From the NCBI RefSeq assembly GCF_002846415.1, contig NZ_PJMX01000001.1:744001-808000 (forward strand): 64,000 nt of DNA, read 5' to 3'. The notes under the pieces are model-generated. The model was not told the DNA's origin and made no database searches. It worked only from the letters and a program-made list of their open reading frames with translations. Position 1 is the first letter of the stretch; each line of letters starts with the position of its first letter. The translations under genes were made by a program, and so were the position numbers. Positions 8,488-16,644 of the stretch are shown here, in pieces. This DNA is from Streptomyces sp. TLI_146 (lineage in GTDB: Bacteria > Actinomycetota > Actinomycetes > Streptomycetales > Streptomycetaceae).

Positions 8488-9054
8488 TCACAGCAGTCGG
8501 TCGACCAGCCCGTCGACGTATTCCGGGGTGAGCGGGCCCATGTCGAACAGGACGCGGATATACATCGGGGCCAGGATGTGGTCCATCACGCCGAACGCGT
8601 CGGGGGCGTCCTCGCCGCGCTCGCGGGCGCGATCGAGCATGGACTGCAGCTGCCGGGTGCGTTCGGCGCGGAGTTTGTCACCGGCCTGCAGGCCCTGCTG
8701 ACCTCTGTTGGACAGGGCGACGGCCAGGCGCAGTACCGCCAGTCCGTCGGGTCCGGTGATCTCGCGGGCCACTTGGGCCGCGTAGGTGCGCAGGTCACCG
8801 GCGAGGCTCCCGGTGTCGGGCATCGGTGACCGCGCGTTGAGGCGGGTGAGCGCCACGTCGGTGAGCAGGGTCTCCAGGTTGCCCCACCGGCGGTAGATGC
8901 TGCTGTCGGCCACCCCCGCGCGGGCCGCGACGTCGCCGACGGTGAAGTTGCCGTAGCCGCGCTCGCTGATCAGGTCGGTGACGGCCTGGTGCACCTCCGC
9001 GGCGACGCGGGCACTGCGCCCGCCGGGCCGCCGGGCTCGCTGTTGCTCGTTCAT
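8488..9054 (-). CDS. TetR family repressor of the divergent MFS exporter
   Basis: 188 residues. The N-terminal helix-turn-helix reads DLISERGYGNFTVGDVAARAG then VADSSIYRRWGNLETLL, a standard TetR_N. The C-terminal half is a ligand-binding helical domain with TetR_C_11-like character (GPLTPEYVDGLVDRLL). ATG 9054 follows GGTGGGG; an in-frame GTG at 9063 is less likely. It is divergent from the 14-helix transporter at 9205, and two palindromes in the 150-base gap look like its operators. A substrate-responsive efflux switch is the natural reading. Confidence 0.88.
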   Translation of the reverse strand: MNEQQRARRPGGRSARVAAEVHQAVTDLISERGYGNFTVGDVAARAGVADSSIYRRWGNLETLLTDVALTRLNARSPMPDTGSLAGDLRTYAAQVAREITGPDGLAVLRLAVALSNRGQQGLQAGDKLRAERTRQLQSMLDRARERGEDAPDAFGVMDHILAPMYIRVLFDMGPLTPEYVDGLVDRLL

Positions 9055-9066
9055 GCCCCCCACCTT

Positions 9067-9135
9067 AACGCAGTCGGCACTTGCGTTTGCGAGGCAACCT
9101 CCTTACAGTCTCCTAACGCAGTCACCGACTGCTTT
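9067..9135 (+). promoter_or_regulatory. Two TetR operators around the exporter promoter
   Basis: Site 1 (9067-9087) has AACGCA and TGCGTT arms. Site 2 (9115-9135) is AACGCAGTC, ACC, GACTGCTTT, with six perfect inner pairs. Their centres are 48 bases apart. Between them a promoter for the MFS gene can be drawn: TTGCGT (9081-9086), 17 bases, TACAGT (9104-9109). Site 1 overlaps the -35 box and site 2 covers the transcription start, the usual geometry for repression. Confidence 0.6.
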
Positions 9136-9204
9136 AGAGCGCTCAGGTGTATCGCCACCCGTGTCGACCGCAGTCGGGCGCCACCAACGAGGGAGAGGAA
9201 CCCC

Positions 9205-10677
9205 ATGCCTGCATCGCATGCGGCGGACGTAGGCAGTCGACCGAACCGGGCCGTGCTGCTCGCGGTGACCTGCCTGGGCCAATTCATGGTCCTGCTCGAC
9301 AACACGATCGTGGGAGCGGCGCTGCCCGATATGCAGCACCGGCTGCACACTCAGCTCACCGGTCTGCAGTGGATCGTCGACGCGTACGTACTGCTGGTCG
9401 CCATGCTGCTGCTGTCCGGCGGCATCTTCGCCGACCGGTTCGGCCGCAAGCGGGTGTACCTCACCGGCGTGGCCGTGTTCACCGCCGCGTCGCTGCTGTG
9501 CAGCCTCGCGCCCTCGGTCGGCTGGCTGGTCGCCGGCCGGGTGTTGCAGGGCATCGGGGCCGCGGCGCTGAGCCCTGCCTCGCTGGCCCTGCTCGCCGCC
9601 GCGTATCCCGTACCGCAGGAACGCGTCAAGGCGATCGGGTTGTGGGCCGGACTCAGCGGGATCGGTCTGGCCGCAGGCCCCGTGGCCGGCGGCGTGCTGA
9701 CAGATGCCTTCGGCTGGCCCGCCATCTTCCTGGTCAATCTGCCCATCGGCGTGGTCCTGCTGCTGGTCGGTCTGCGCAGCCTTGAAGAGGCCCGCAATCC
9801 GAACGCCCCCGCGATCGACATCCCGGGCACGGTGCTGTCCGTACTGGGGGTGGGGGCGATGACCTACGGGCTGATCGAGGGTGGTGCCCGCGGCTGGACC
9901 TCACCGGTCATCCTGGGCAGCTTCGCCGCGGCAGCGATCCTCCTCGCCGCCTTCGTCGCCGTCGAAGCGCGGCGCTCCGCTCCGATGCTGCCGCTGCGGC
10001 TGTTCCGGCAGCGGCTGTTCACCGTGTCCAACACCGCCATGGTCGTGGTGGGGTTCGCGCTCATGGGCTCGTCGTTCTTCTTCTCCCAGTTCTTCGTGTA
10101 CGTCCAGGGCAGCTCGATCCTGCGCGCCGGCCTGCAAACCCTCCCCGTCTCCCTTGCCATGGTGATCGTCAGCCCGTACGCGGGCCGGCTCGCCGCCCGG
10201 TACGGCTTCCGCATCGTGGTCACCACCGGCCTGGCCCTGGCCGGCCTGGGACTGCTTGCGCTCGGCATGGTGCACGCCGACACCGGTTACGGGAACGTGT
10301 GGTGGCGGCTGGGAGTCGTCGGGACCGGCTTCGCTCTGACCCTGTCCCCGCTGACGGGAGCCGCCATCCAAGCGGTCAGCACGCAGGAAGGCGGCCTCGC
10401 CTCGGGCATCAGCAGCACCACCCGGCAGATCGGTGCGGTGCTCGGGGTGGCGGTACTCGGAGCCGTCGTCCGCCATCGGCAGTCCGGCGGCGCCTCCTTC
10501 GAGACCGGCCTCAACAGCGCCTTCATGGCGGCCGGCGCCATCACCTTGGCCACCGCCGTGTTCACCGGCCTGTGGCTGGCGAGGTCCAAGCCCGCGGAAG
10601 ACCCTGCGGCGCCGCAGCGTTCCACCGATCCAGTTGCGGTCACCACCTCGAACGAGGCATCCGCGCACAGCCATTGA
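9205..10677 (+). CDS. DHA2-family (14-TMS) multidrug MFS exporter
   Basis: 490 residues with fourteen hydrophobic segments. The first helix carries the motif LDNTIVGAALP (motif D1 of the DHA2 group) and the loop after helix 2 carries GGIFADRFGRKRVY (motif A). This is the EmrB/QacA branch, which exports drugs or antibiotics using the proton gradient. ATG 9205 is preceded by GAGAGGAA. It is divergent from, and probably repressed by, the TetR protein at 8488. Its substrate is unknown; a P450 lies convergent downstream but need not be related. Confidence 0.9.
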   Translation: MPASHAADVGSRPNRAVLLAVTCLGQFMVLLDNTIVGAALPDMQHRLHTQLTGLQWIVDAYVLLVAMLLLSGGIFADRFGRKRVYLTGVAVFTAASLLCSLAPSVGWLVAGRVLQGIGAAALSPASLALLAAAYPVPQERVKAIGLWAGLSGIGLAAGPVAGGVLTDAFGWPAIFLVNLPIGVVLLLVGLRSLEEARNPNAPAIDIPGTVLSVLGVGAMTYGLIEGGARGWTSPVILGSFAAAAILLAAFVAVEARRSAPMLPLRLFRQRLFTVSNTAMVVVGFALMGSSFFFSQFFVYVQGSSILRAGLQTLPVSLAMVIVSPYAGRLAARYGFRIVVTTGLALAGLGLLALGMVHADTGYGNVWWRLGVVGTGFALTLSPLTGAAIQAVSTQEGGLASGISSTTRQIGAVLGVAVLGAVVRHRQSGGASFETGLNSAFMAAGAITLATAVFTGLWLARSKPAEDPAAPQRSTDPVAVTTSNEASAHSH

Positions 10678-10733
10678 CGGCGACACGGACCTTGGGCGGG
10701 AGGCGCCGTCCCCCAGACGAGGTCGCGTTTGGT

Positions 10734-11912
10734 CTAGGCCAGCAGGGGCAGCGAGGCCAGCCCCCGGACGAGACGGGTACGCCGCCACTCCAGTCGGGCG
10801 GGCGGTACGGCGAGGCGGATTCCGGGGAATCGGGTCAGTACCGCTCGCAGGGCGATCTCCACCTCGGCCACGGCCAAGGGGGCGCCGACACAGCGGTGGA
10901 TGCCGTGACCGAACGCGAGATGAGCGGCCGCGTCCCGGTCCGGGTCGAGGTGGTCCGGCTCCGGGAACCGGGCCGGGTCGCGATTGGCCGCCCCCAGCGC
11001 GACCAGCACCGGGACACCGGCCGGGATCTCGGTGCCGCCGAGCGTGACGGCCTCCGTGGTGAACCGGAAGGTGGCCATGCTCACCGCCGAGTCGAATCGG
11101 AGCAGTTCGTCCATCGCGGCAGAAACCCTGTCCGGGTTCTCCCGGAGGCGAGCCAGCACGCCCGGATGCTGGAGCAGCGCCAAGAGGGCGTTGCCGAGGG
11201 CATTGGTGGTCGTCTCGTGTCCGGCCACGAGCAGCAGCACGGCCAGGGAAACCAGCTCCTCCTCGCTCAGACGGTCCTCTCCGTCCCGGGCCGAGATGAG
11301 CCGGTCCAGGAGCGAGCTGCCGGGGTCCAGACGCTTCGCGGCGATGAGGTCCGTCATGTACCCGGCCAACGCGTGTGAAGCCGCGTCGATGACGTCGGGC
11401 TCTCCCTCCGCGAACAGTTCCGCGGACCAGCGCTGGACCGCGGGCCGGTCGGCCTGCGGCACTCCGAGCAGTTGGCAGATCACGATGACCGGCAGGGGAA
11501 CCGCCAGGCGGGCCACGAAATCGAGCGGCCCGCCGACGGGCCACTGGTCCAGCAGTTCGTGGGTGGTCCGGGCGATGAAGGGACGCAGTTGTCTGACGGC
11601 CCCGGTCGTCAACTCCTTGGTCACCAGCTTCCGCAGCCGGGTATGCCTGGGCGGGTCACTGGCCAGCATGGTGTGAGCCACCGCCGGATGCAGGCGGCGC
11701 CGCGACTCCTTGCCCGCGAAGAAGGCGCTCGTGTCCTTCGACAGACGGGGGTCACTGAGGGCCTCCCGGGCCTCCGCGTAGCCGGTGACGAGGTAGTTGG
11801 CACGCCCTCCGGAACCAGCGGGCACGGACTGGACCGGACATGCGGACCGCATGGCCGCATACGTGGCATAGGGGTCCCGGGAGACATCGGGATCCTGGGC
11901 TGACTCGGTCAT
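10734..11912 (-). CDS. Cytochrome P450 (bacterial class I, CYP105/107-like)
   Basis: 392 residues, normal for a soluble bacterial P450. The I-helix motif is AGHETTTNAL, the K-helix ExxR is in MDELLRF, and the heme loop is FGHGIHRCVGAPLA with the iron-ligand Cys at about residue 341. All key residues are present, so it should be active given ferredoxin and reductase, neither of which is encoded nearby. ATG 11912 is preceded by GGAG at nine bases. An in-frame GTG at 12038 would add 42 low-complexity residues but has its purine tract directly against the start codon. The substrate is unknown. Confidence 0.9.
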   Translation of the reverse strand: MTESAQDPDVSRDPYATYAAMRSACPVQSVPAGSGGRANYLVTGYAEAREALSDPRLSKDTSAFFAGKESRRRLHPAVAHTMLASDPPRHTRLRKLVTKELTTGAVRQLRPFIARTTHELLDQWPVGGPLDFVARLAVPLPVIVICQLLGVPQADRPAVQRWSAELFAEGEPDVIDAASHALAGYMTDLIAAKRLDPGSSLLDRLISARDGEDRLSEEELVSLAVLLLVAGHETTTNALGNALLALLQHPGVLARLRENPDRVSAAMDELLRFDSAVSMATFRFTTEAVTLGGTEIPAGVPVLVALGAANRDPARFPEPDHLDPDRDAAAHLAFGHGIHRCVGAPLAVAEVEIALRAVLTRFPGIRLAVPPARLEWRRTRLVRGLASLPLLA

Positions 11913-12141
11913 GGCCTCAGACTCCGACAGACCATGGTGGGTTTCGACGGAGCCCTCCCCCGTATCCGCCGCTTCGTCGGCCGTCCGCGGTACGACTCTC
12001 TTGGCGCGCTGCCCGCTGAACTGTCTCAGCCTCGACACCCCCTCCGTACGACTTGATCCACCTCCTCACAAAATAGCCGGTCAGCGCGCACTTACTTGTG
12101 GATTGAGGTGGGTTGGGGACGGCTCCGGGACCGCTCGGGGT

Positions 12142-12500
12142 TAGAGACGTAGTGCGTTCGCGGGCAGCTCGGAGGTGTGGGGACGGGAAACGTGCGAGGG
12201 TTGCGACTTCTGCCCTGCATGGCCCGGCCGGAAAAGAGGCGCGTCTGGGAGTACCACTCGTTCTGCGTGATCAGCGCACCGACCGTGTTGTCGATCCTGG
12301 TCTGCGGCTCGCTGCCCTGCTGCCAGAACGCACAGGGTGTGATGGCGGCCCGAAGTCGCCGTACAGCGGATACCGGGCCTTGTCGCGGATCGCCTCGCGG
12401 CGGTACCGCCTGTCGCGAGCGGCGTTGGGGTGCTCTGCCCGGCGCCCCGCAGGTCGAAGCCGACGAGGTCGTAGCGCCGCTTCACTTCCGCTGGGAAATT
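12142..12500 (-). pseudogene. Relic of a tripeptidyl-aminopeptidase-like (Tap) alpha/beta-hydrolase
   Basis: The minus strand shows pieces of one secreted peptidase in different frames. First comes FPAEVKRRYDLVGFDLRGAG then QSTP, the segment before the catalytic region. Then come YPLYGDFG, CAFWQQGSEPQTRIDNTVG and ALITQNEWYSQTRLFSGR, the hallmark of the Tap-like C-terminal domain. The middle ~300 residues, including the GxSxG nucleophile, are gone, and at least one frameshift separates the pieces. There is no usable start. The remnant cannot make an enzyme. Confidence 0.75.
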
Positions 12501-12662
12501 CGCCTTTCGGGGCCCATGGGCACATCGCGGGAAGGCGGGAGAATTCACTCTCCCGATCGGGGGAGGCGGCCAGCGGGCCGCCCGGTCATACCGAAACGGC
12601 TGGTCGCTGCGGGCAGAGAGAGACTGGCCCGGTGAACGGGTGCGTCTGGCATCCTTCACCTC

Positions 12663-12857
12663 ATGAGCACGCCACCAAACGGACTGCCCATCTACCGAGT
12701 CTTGACCGGGCCGGACGACGCCACGTTCTGCCACCGTGTGAGCGAAGCGATCGGTCTTGGCTACGAACTGTATGAAGGCCCCGCCATCTCCTTCAACGGC
12801 GAGAGAGTCATCGTCGCTCAGGCGCTGCTCTGGCCGACACGGCCGCAGGGACGGTGA
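12663..12857 (+). CDS. DUF1737 domain small protein
   Basis: 64 residues: IYRVLTGPDDATFCHRVSEA, then IGLGYELYEGPAISFNG, then VIVAQALLWP. This pattern (YRVLTG, FC.RV, GY.LYG.P, FNG, VAQA) is the complete DUF1737 domain, a small predicted alpha/beta protein of unknown role. The ATG at 12663 lacks a strong ribosome binding site. It survives between two decayed genes. Confidence 0.75.
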   Translation: MSTPPNGLPIYRVLTGPDDATFCHRVSEAIGLGYELYEGPAISFNGERVIVAQALLWPTRPQGR

Positions 12858-12882
12858 ATCACACACATCTGCTGATCCAGCG

Positions 12883-13103
12883 TCACGCCAGGTCCTTGCG
12901 CATCAGCGTGCACATCGTCTCGTACCGCTGGAGCGAGCCGTCCTCCGCCTCCACGTCCCAGGAGTCGAGCTCGCGGCCGAAGGCCCGGTAGCCCAGGCGT
13001 TCGTAGAGGGCTCGGGCGCGCGGATTGCGCTCCTCGACGCCCAGTTCGGCAGGTCCGCGTCGGTGAGGCCGCGCACCGACAGGTGCAGTCTGATCTCGGT
13101 CAT
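12883..13103 (-). pseudogene. Internally deleted GNAT acetyltransferase
   Basis: The reading starts as MTEIRLHLSVRGLTDADLPN and then, after a junction near NW, continues only in another frame as VEERNPRARALYERLGYRAF, then SWDVEAEDGSLQRYETMCTL and MRKDLA-stop. These are the N-terminus and the C-terminal motif-B region of a GNAT N-acetyltransferase. The central ~90 residues with the acetyl-CoA loop (motif A) are missing and the deletion is not a multiple of three. The product would be inactive. Confidence 0.75.
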
Positions 13104-13269
13104 CGCCGCATCCCTTCGACTCCGACAGCGGCCGTCTCCCATTTCAGCAAGCCGGTCCCCGAGCCTCCAAGGGGTTTCGGACCGGCCCCGACGTCAGCCG
13201 GAAGGGCATGTCGGCCACGGTCGGGGCGGCACCCTGGCCCCGGGCCGCACTACGCCCCCCGACCGCGCG

Positions 13270-13950
13270 TCAGCTTGAGACGCGGGCCTCGATGCCGTCG
13301 AGGAGGAAGTCGAGGCCGGTCCGGAAGGTTTGGTCGGCGTCCAGGTGGGGGCCGTCGTGGACGAAGGAGGCCAGCGCGGGAAATCGGCCGGTGTCGAAGG
13401 TCCGCTGGAGATAAGGCCCGAAGGTGGCCTGCCACTGCTCCTGGTCCATCCCGGAGACCCGCTCGGCGCGCCGCTCGGTGATCTCCCGCCGTACCGCGCC
13501 GATCACGTACGCATTGACCGCGGCGACCGCCGGTACGACCGTGTCCAGGTCGACACCGCCCATCGCGGCCAGCACGGCCTCTCCGCTGGCCAGCGTGTTC
13601 GGCCCGAGCTGGGGCCGCCCGCCGAGCAAATCGGCGAGCCATTCGTGCCGGTGGGCGGCCTGCCGGGTGGTCTCGGCAAGGGAACGCAGCACCTCTCGCC
13701 AACTGTCTCCGGCCGGCTGGATCTCCGCGTGGACCGCGTCGACCATCAGGTCGAGCAGCTCCTCCTTGGTGGCGATGTAGCCGTACAGCCGCATCGGGCC
13801 GACGTTCAACACCGCGGCGACCTTGCGCAGCGACACCCCGTCCAGGCCGTCCGCATCGGCGAGTTGGATCGCCGCCTGGACGATCCGCTCCCTGCTCAGC
13901 GGGGCCGGCATCGGTCGCTCCGGCGGCTCCGGCCGCTCCCACACCAACAT
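13270..13950 (-). CDS. TetR family regulator (TetR_C_1 type) of the divergent monooxygenase
   Basis: 226 residues. The DNA-binding part reads RERIVQAAIQLADADGLDGV, then SLRKVAAVLNVGPMRLYGY; the Met-Arg-Leu-Tyr recognition helix and the following ATKEELLDLMVDAV are typical of the TetR_C_1 (tetracycline-repressor-like) branch. ATG 13950 is the first start after the operator region; ATG 13908 (MPAPLSRER) is an alternative. It is divergent from a TetX-like FAD monooxygenase 66 bases away, which mirrors known repressor/flavoenzyme pairs. Regulation of both genes by this protein is inferred from the palindromic spacer. Confidence 0.87.
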   Translation of the reverse strand: MLVWERPEPPERPMPAPLSRERIVQAAIQLADADGLDGVSLRKVAAVLNVGPMRLYGYIATKEELLDLMVDAVHAEIQPAGDSWREVLRSLAETTRQAAHRHEWLADLLGGRPQLGPNTLASGEAVLAAMGGVDLDTVVPAVAAVNAYVIGAVRREITERRAERVSGMDQEQWQATFGPYLQRTFDTGRFPALASFVHDGPHLDADQTFRTGLDFLLDGIEARVSS

Positions 13951-13960
13951 GCCGACGACA

Positions 13961-14002
13961 ATACAGCGTTGGGAGCGATACAGTGTATTGAACAATACAG
14001 TG
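13961..14002. promoter_or_regulatory. ATACAG repeat array and palindrome between the TetR gene and the monooxygenase
   Basis: ATACAG occurs at 13961, 13978 and 13995, exactly 17 bases apart. The right half forms a 22-bp near-perfect palindrome, CAGTGTATTG, AA, CAATACAGTG (13981-14002, one mismatched pair), containing a perfect GTATTG/CAATAC. It ends 15 bases before the monooxygenase ATG. It is the probable operator of the divergent TetR protein. Confidence 0.6.
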
Positions 14003-14016
14003 AATCGGGGGCAGCT

Positions 14017-15126
14017 ATGACCATCGCCATCGTCGGAGCCGGCCTGGGCGGCCTGGCCCTGGCCCGGGTACTGCACGTGAACGCCATCGACGCGGTGGTG
14101 TACGAACGCGAGTCGTCGCGTGATGCGCGCGGTCAGGGCGGCATGCTCGACATCCACTCCGGGCAGCGGGCGCTGCGTGCGGCTGGTCTGATCGACCAGT
14201 TCCACGCGATCGCCCGTGGTGAGGGGCAGGACATGCGGCTCCTGGAGCCGGACGGCACCCTGCTGCTACAGGAGGACACTCCCGAGGACGCCCCGCTTGA
14301 GCGACCCGAAGTAGACCGTGCCGACCTGCGCAACCTGCTGCTGGACTCCCTTCCTGAGCACGCGGTGCGCTGGGGGCACGCGTTCGAGTCCGCCGACAAC
14401 GGCGTGCTGCACTTCGCCGACGGCAGCAGTGCGACGTACGACCTGTTGGTCGGCGCCGACGGCGCGAACTCCCGAGTCCGTTCACTGCTCACCGACGCTC
14501 GACCGACGCACATCGGCCAGAACGTCGTCGAACTCGGCATACCCGATATCGACCGCACCCACCCCGACCTCGCGGCGATGGTCGGGCGCGGCAACTACTG
14601 GGTGCTCGGCGACGGGAAATCCCTGGCAGCACAGCGCAACGGCGACGGCCGCGTTCGCATCGGCCTCAGCTTCTACAACACCGCCGAGGACTGGTTCGCC
14701 ACCAGCGGGATCACCTTCGACGATCCGGCCGCCGCCCGGGCGCGGCTGATCGAGGAACTCAGCGGCTGGGACTCGCGGTTCACCGCACTGATCGCAGCCT
14801 GCGACGACACGGTCCTGCCCCGGTCGATCAACACGCTCCCCGTTGGCCTGACCTGGCCGTCGACGCGGGGCGTCACGCTGATCGGCGATGCCGCGCACCT
14901 GATGCCGCCAGTGGGTGAAGGAGCCAACATGGCGCTGCTCGACGGCGCTCTGCTCGGCCTCGCGCTGGCCGCGCACCCGGACGACCATCCCGCCGCCGTC
15001 AAAGAATACGAAAGCGAGATGTTCGAACGCACCGGCGCTGCCGCCCGGATGTCCGCGGACCTGCAGGAACTGATGATGTCGCCGGATGCCGCCCAGAAAA
15101 TGCTCGCGTTCTTCCAACCCGGCTGA
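14017..15126 (+). CDS. FAD-dependent monooxygenase, TetX/PhzS-like
   Basis: 369 residues. The FAD dinucleotide motif GAGLGGLALARVL starts at residue 7; the YERES strand follows; the second FAD motif is GVTLIGDAAHLMPPVGEGAN near residue 290. The QGGMLDIHSGQRALRAAGL segment is characteristic of the TetX-like branch of group A flavoprotein hydroxylases, which use NADPH and oxygen to hydroxylate aromatic or polyketide substrates. Whether this one inactivates an antibiotic cannot be told. It is divergent from its probable repressor and closed by a double hairpin. Confidence 0.88.
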   Translation: MTIAIVGAGLGGLALARVLHVNAIDAVVYERESSRDARGQGGMLDIHSGQRALRAAGLIDQFHAIARGEGQDMRLLEPDGTLLLQEDTPEDAPLERPEVDRADLRNLLLDSLPEHAVRWGHAFESADNGVLHFADGSSATYDLLVGADGANSRVRSLLTDARPTHIGQNVVELGIPDIDRTHPDLAAMVGRGNYWVLGDGKSLAAQRNGDGRVRIGLSFYNTAEDWFATSGITFDDPAAARARLIEELSGWDSRFTALIAACDDTVLPRSINTLPVGLTWPSTRGVTLIGDAAHLMPPVGEGANMALLDGALLGLALAAHPDDHPAAVKEYESEMFERTGAAARMSADLQELMMSPDAAQKMLAFFQPG

Positions 15127-15154
15127 CGACAACCGCGTACGTACGCCCCGCTGT

Positions 15155-15222
15155 GTCCCGTCACCGTGAGCGAGCCCAACCTGTGACGGGACCGGCTACC
15201 ACGCCCGTGGCCACGGTAGCCG
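15155..15222. terminator. Double hairpin between the monooxygenase and the phosphatase
   Basis: Stem 1 has perfect 10-bp arms GTCCCGTCAC (15155-15164) and GTGACGGGAC (15183-15192). Stem 2 follows directly with CGGCTACC (15193-15200) and GGTAGCCG (15215-15222). The two genes converge here, so both can use it. Confidence 0.65.
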
Positions 15223-15250
15223 TTCGCCAGCAGACGCTCGCTTCCGGGGA

Positions 15251-16168
15251 TCAGCCGACGATGCGGGACCGCAGCTTGAACAAGGTGACCGCATCGAGCC
15301 CGAGCCCTTCCGTAAGGAAGGCGCCGAAGCTTCCGTAGTCGGCCACCGTCTGCGCCCTGAACGCCCCCAGGTAGCTGCTGCGCACCTGAAGCAAAGGGTC
15401 GAGCAGGTCCGGGTCCTGCATGAACCCCGCGGCCTTGAGCTGGCTCTTCAGTGCGGCGTCCGATGCCGCGCGGAGTTGATTGCTGAGGAGGTAGTCGCCC
15501 TCGGACGTGGAGGCCGGAACGCCGACCGCGCGCAGGATCGTGTCCGCGAGGATTCCGGTGCGGTCCTTCCCGGCGGAGCAGTGGAACATCAAGGGCTTGT
15601 TCGCGTTCGCCACGGTGCGGATCGCTGTCCCGAGCGCGGCCCGGTTCGCCGGGTTGGTGACGAAAGCACGGTAGAGCGCTTCCATCCTCGCTTCGGCCTT
15701 TCCTCCGCCGAGTTGCTGCTGCTGGTACACGGGGTCCTTGCTGCGCACCACCATGCCGATGAACGCGAACAGCGACGTGTCGTCGACCGGCTGGACGATG
15801 GAGGTCACACCAGTCGGAAGCCGGTCGACGCCGTCAGCCTGCACCTCGGGCCCGGTACGCAGGTCGATCACGCTGCCCAGCCCCAGGCCGGCGAGCGCGT
15901 TCACGCCCTCGGGCGGCAGCTTCGACAGGGTCTCCGAGCGGTACAGCACACCCCAGCGGGTGGTCTTGCCGTCGTACGTGCGGTAGCCGCCGACGTCCCG
16001 GGCGTTGACCGTGCCCGGTACCGCCAGCACCCGCGAGCTCGTGACCGTGCTGTCGGCGGGACGGACGTGGTGCGCGGCCGGGGATGCCTGCGCCGTACCG
16101 TATGCCAGGGGTATCACCAGGGCCAGGGTGAGCACAGACGTGCTGATGGCGCGTCTCATCGGTGCCAC
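15251..16168 (-). CDS. Secreted tyrosine/phosphoinositide-type protein phosphatase
   Basis: 305 residues. A hydrophobic core at about residues 5-25 and the AQAS-PAA cleavage region indicate secretion. The catalytic loop is HCSAGKDRTG (CX5R with Cys nucleophile and Arg), and NARDVGGYRTYDGKTTRWGV with YRSETLSKLP is the typical N-terminal part of the Y_phosphatase3 family. Such enzymes dephosphorylate phosphotyrosine or phosphoinositides; the bacterial substrate is not known. The start is set at GTG 16168 because GAAGGAG lies seven bases before it. It is a single-gene unit. Confidence 0.87.
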   Translation of the reverse strand: MAPMRRAISTSVLTLALVIPLAYGTAQASPAAHHVRPADSTVTSSRVLAVPGTVNARDVGGYRTYDGKTTRWGVLYRSETLSKLPPEGVNALAGLGLGSVIDLRTGPEVQADGVDRLPTGVTSIVQPVDDTSLFAFIGMVVRSKDPVYQQQQLGGGKAEARMEALYRAFVTNPANRAALGTAIRTVANANKPLMFHCSAGKDRTGILADTILRAVGVPASTSEGDYLLSNQLRAASDAALKSQLKAAGFMQDPDLLDPLLQVRSSYLGAFRAQTVADYGSFGAFLTEGLGLDAVTLFKLRSRIVG

Positions 16169-16644
16169 GAGAGGGCTCCTTCCATGGGGGAGCCGGGAAC
16201 GTAGCGCGTGGATCTTGTGCCTGGAAGGCTCACGCATCAAACAACGGCCCCGCCGTGCGCCGTGACAACCCGTCAGTTCCGTAACGCACAGTTCCGGCTG
16301 TGCAGGCAGCGGCGTCAGATACCGGCCGAGGACCTCAAGACGCTAAATGTGATGGCTGGGTGTGACTGGTGTGATGATCCGATTGTTCGCGAGGCGTGAG
16401 TACGCGCCTGTGCTTCCCTCCCTTTAGAGCTTTTCGCCTCGATGTGCACGCCGAGGGCCGGAGGTCGCCCGGACACGCGGCCGACGGTCCGGGATCCTCC
16501 TCGGGCGTTGCCGGATCCGGGAGGTGACGGTGCGTCAACCGGTGGGGACGCCGGGGGAGGTCAGTCACCCGGGGTTCCCTCCTCGGTCGGCACTCATGGG
16601 AAATATCGCGCGTGGTCCGAGTTCCGCACTACTCAGGAGCCGTC
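16169..16644. other. Intergenic region between the phosphatase and a lipase
   Basis: About 475 bases that must hold the promoters of two divergent secreted-protein genes. A short run of related TGTGACTGG/TGTGATG words lies at about 16350-16375. No gene, RNA or clean promoter is visible. Confidence 0.4.
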
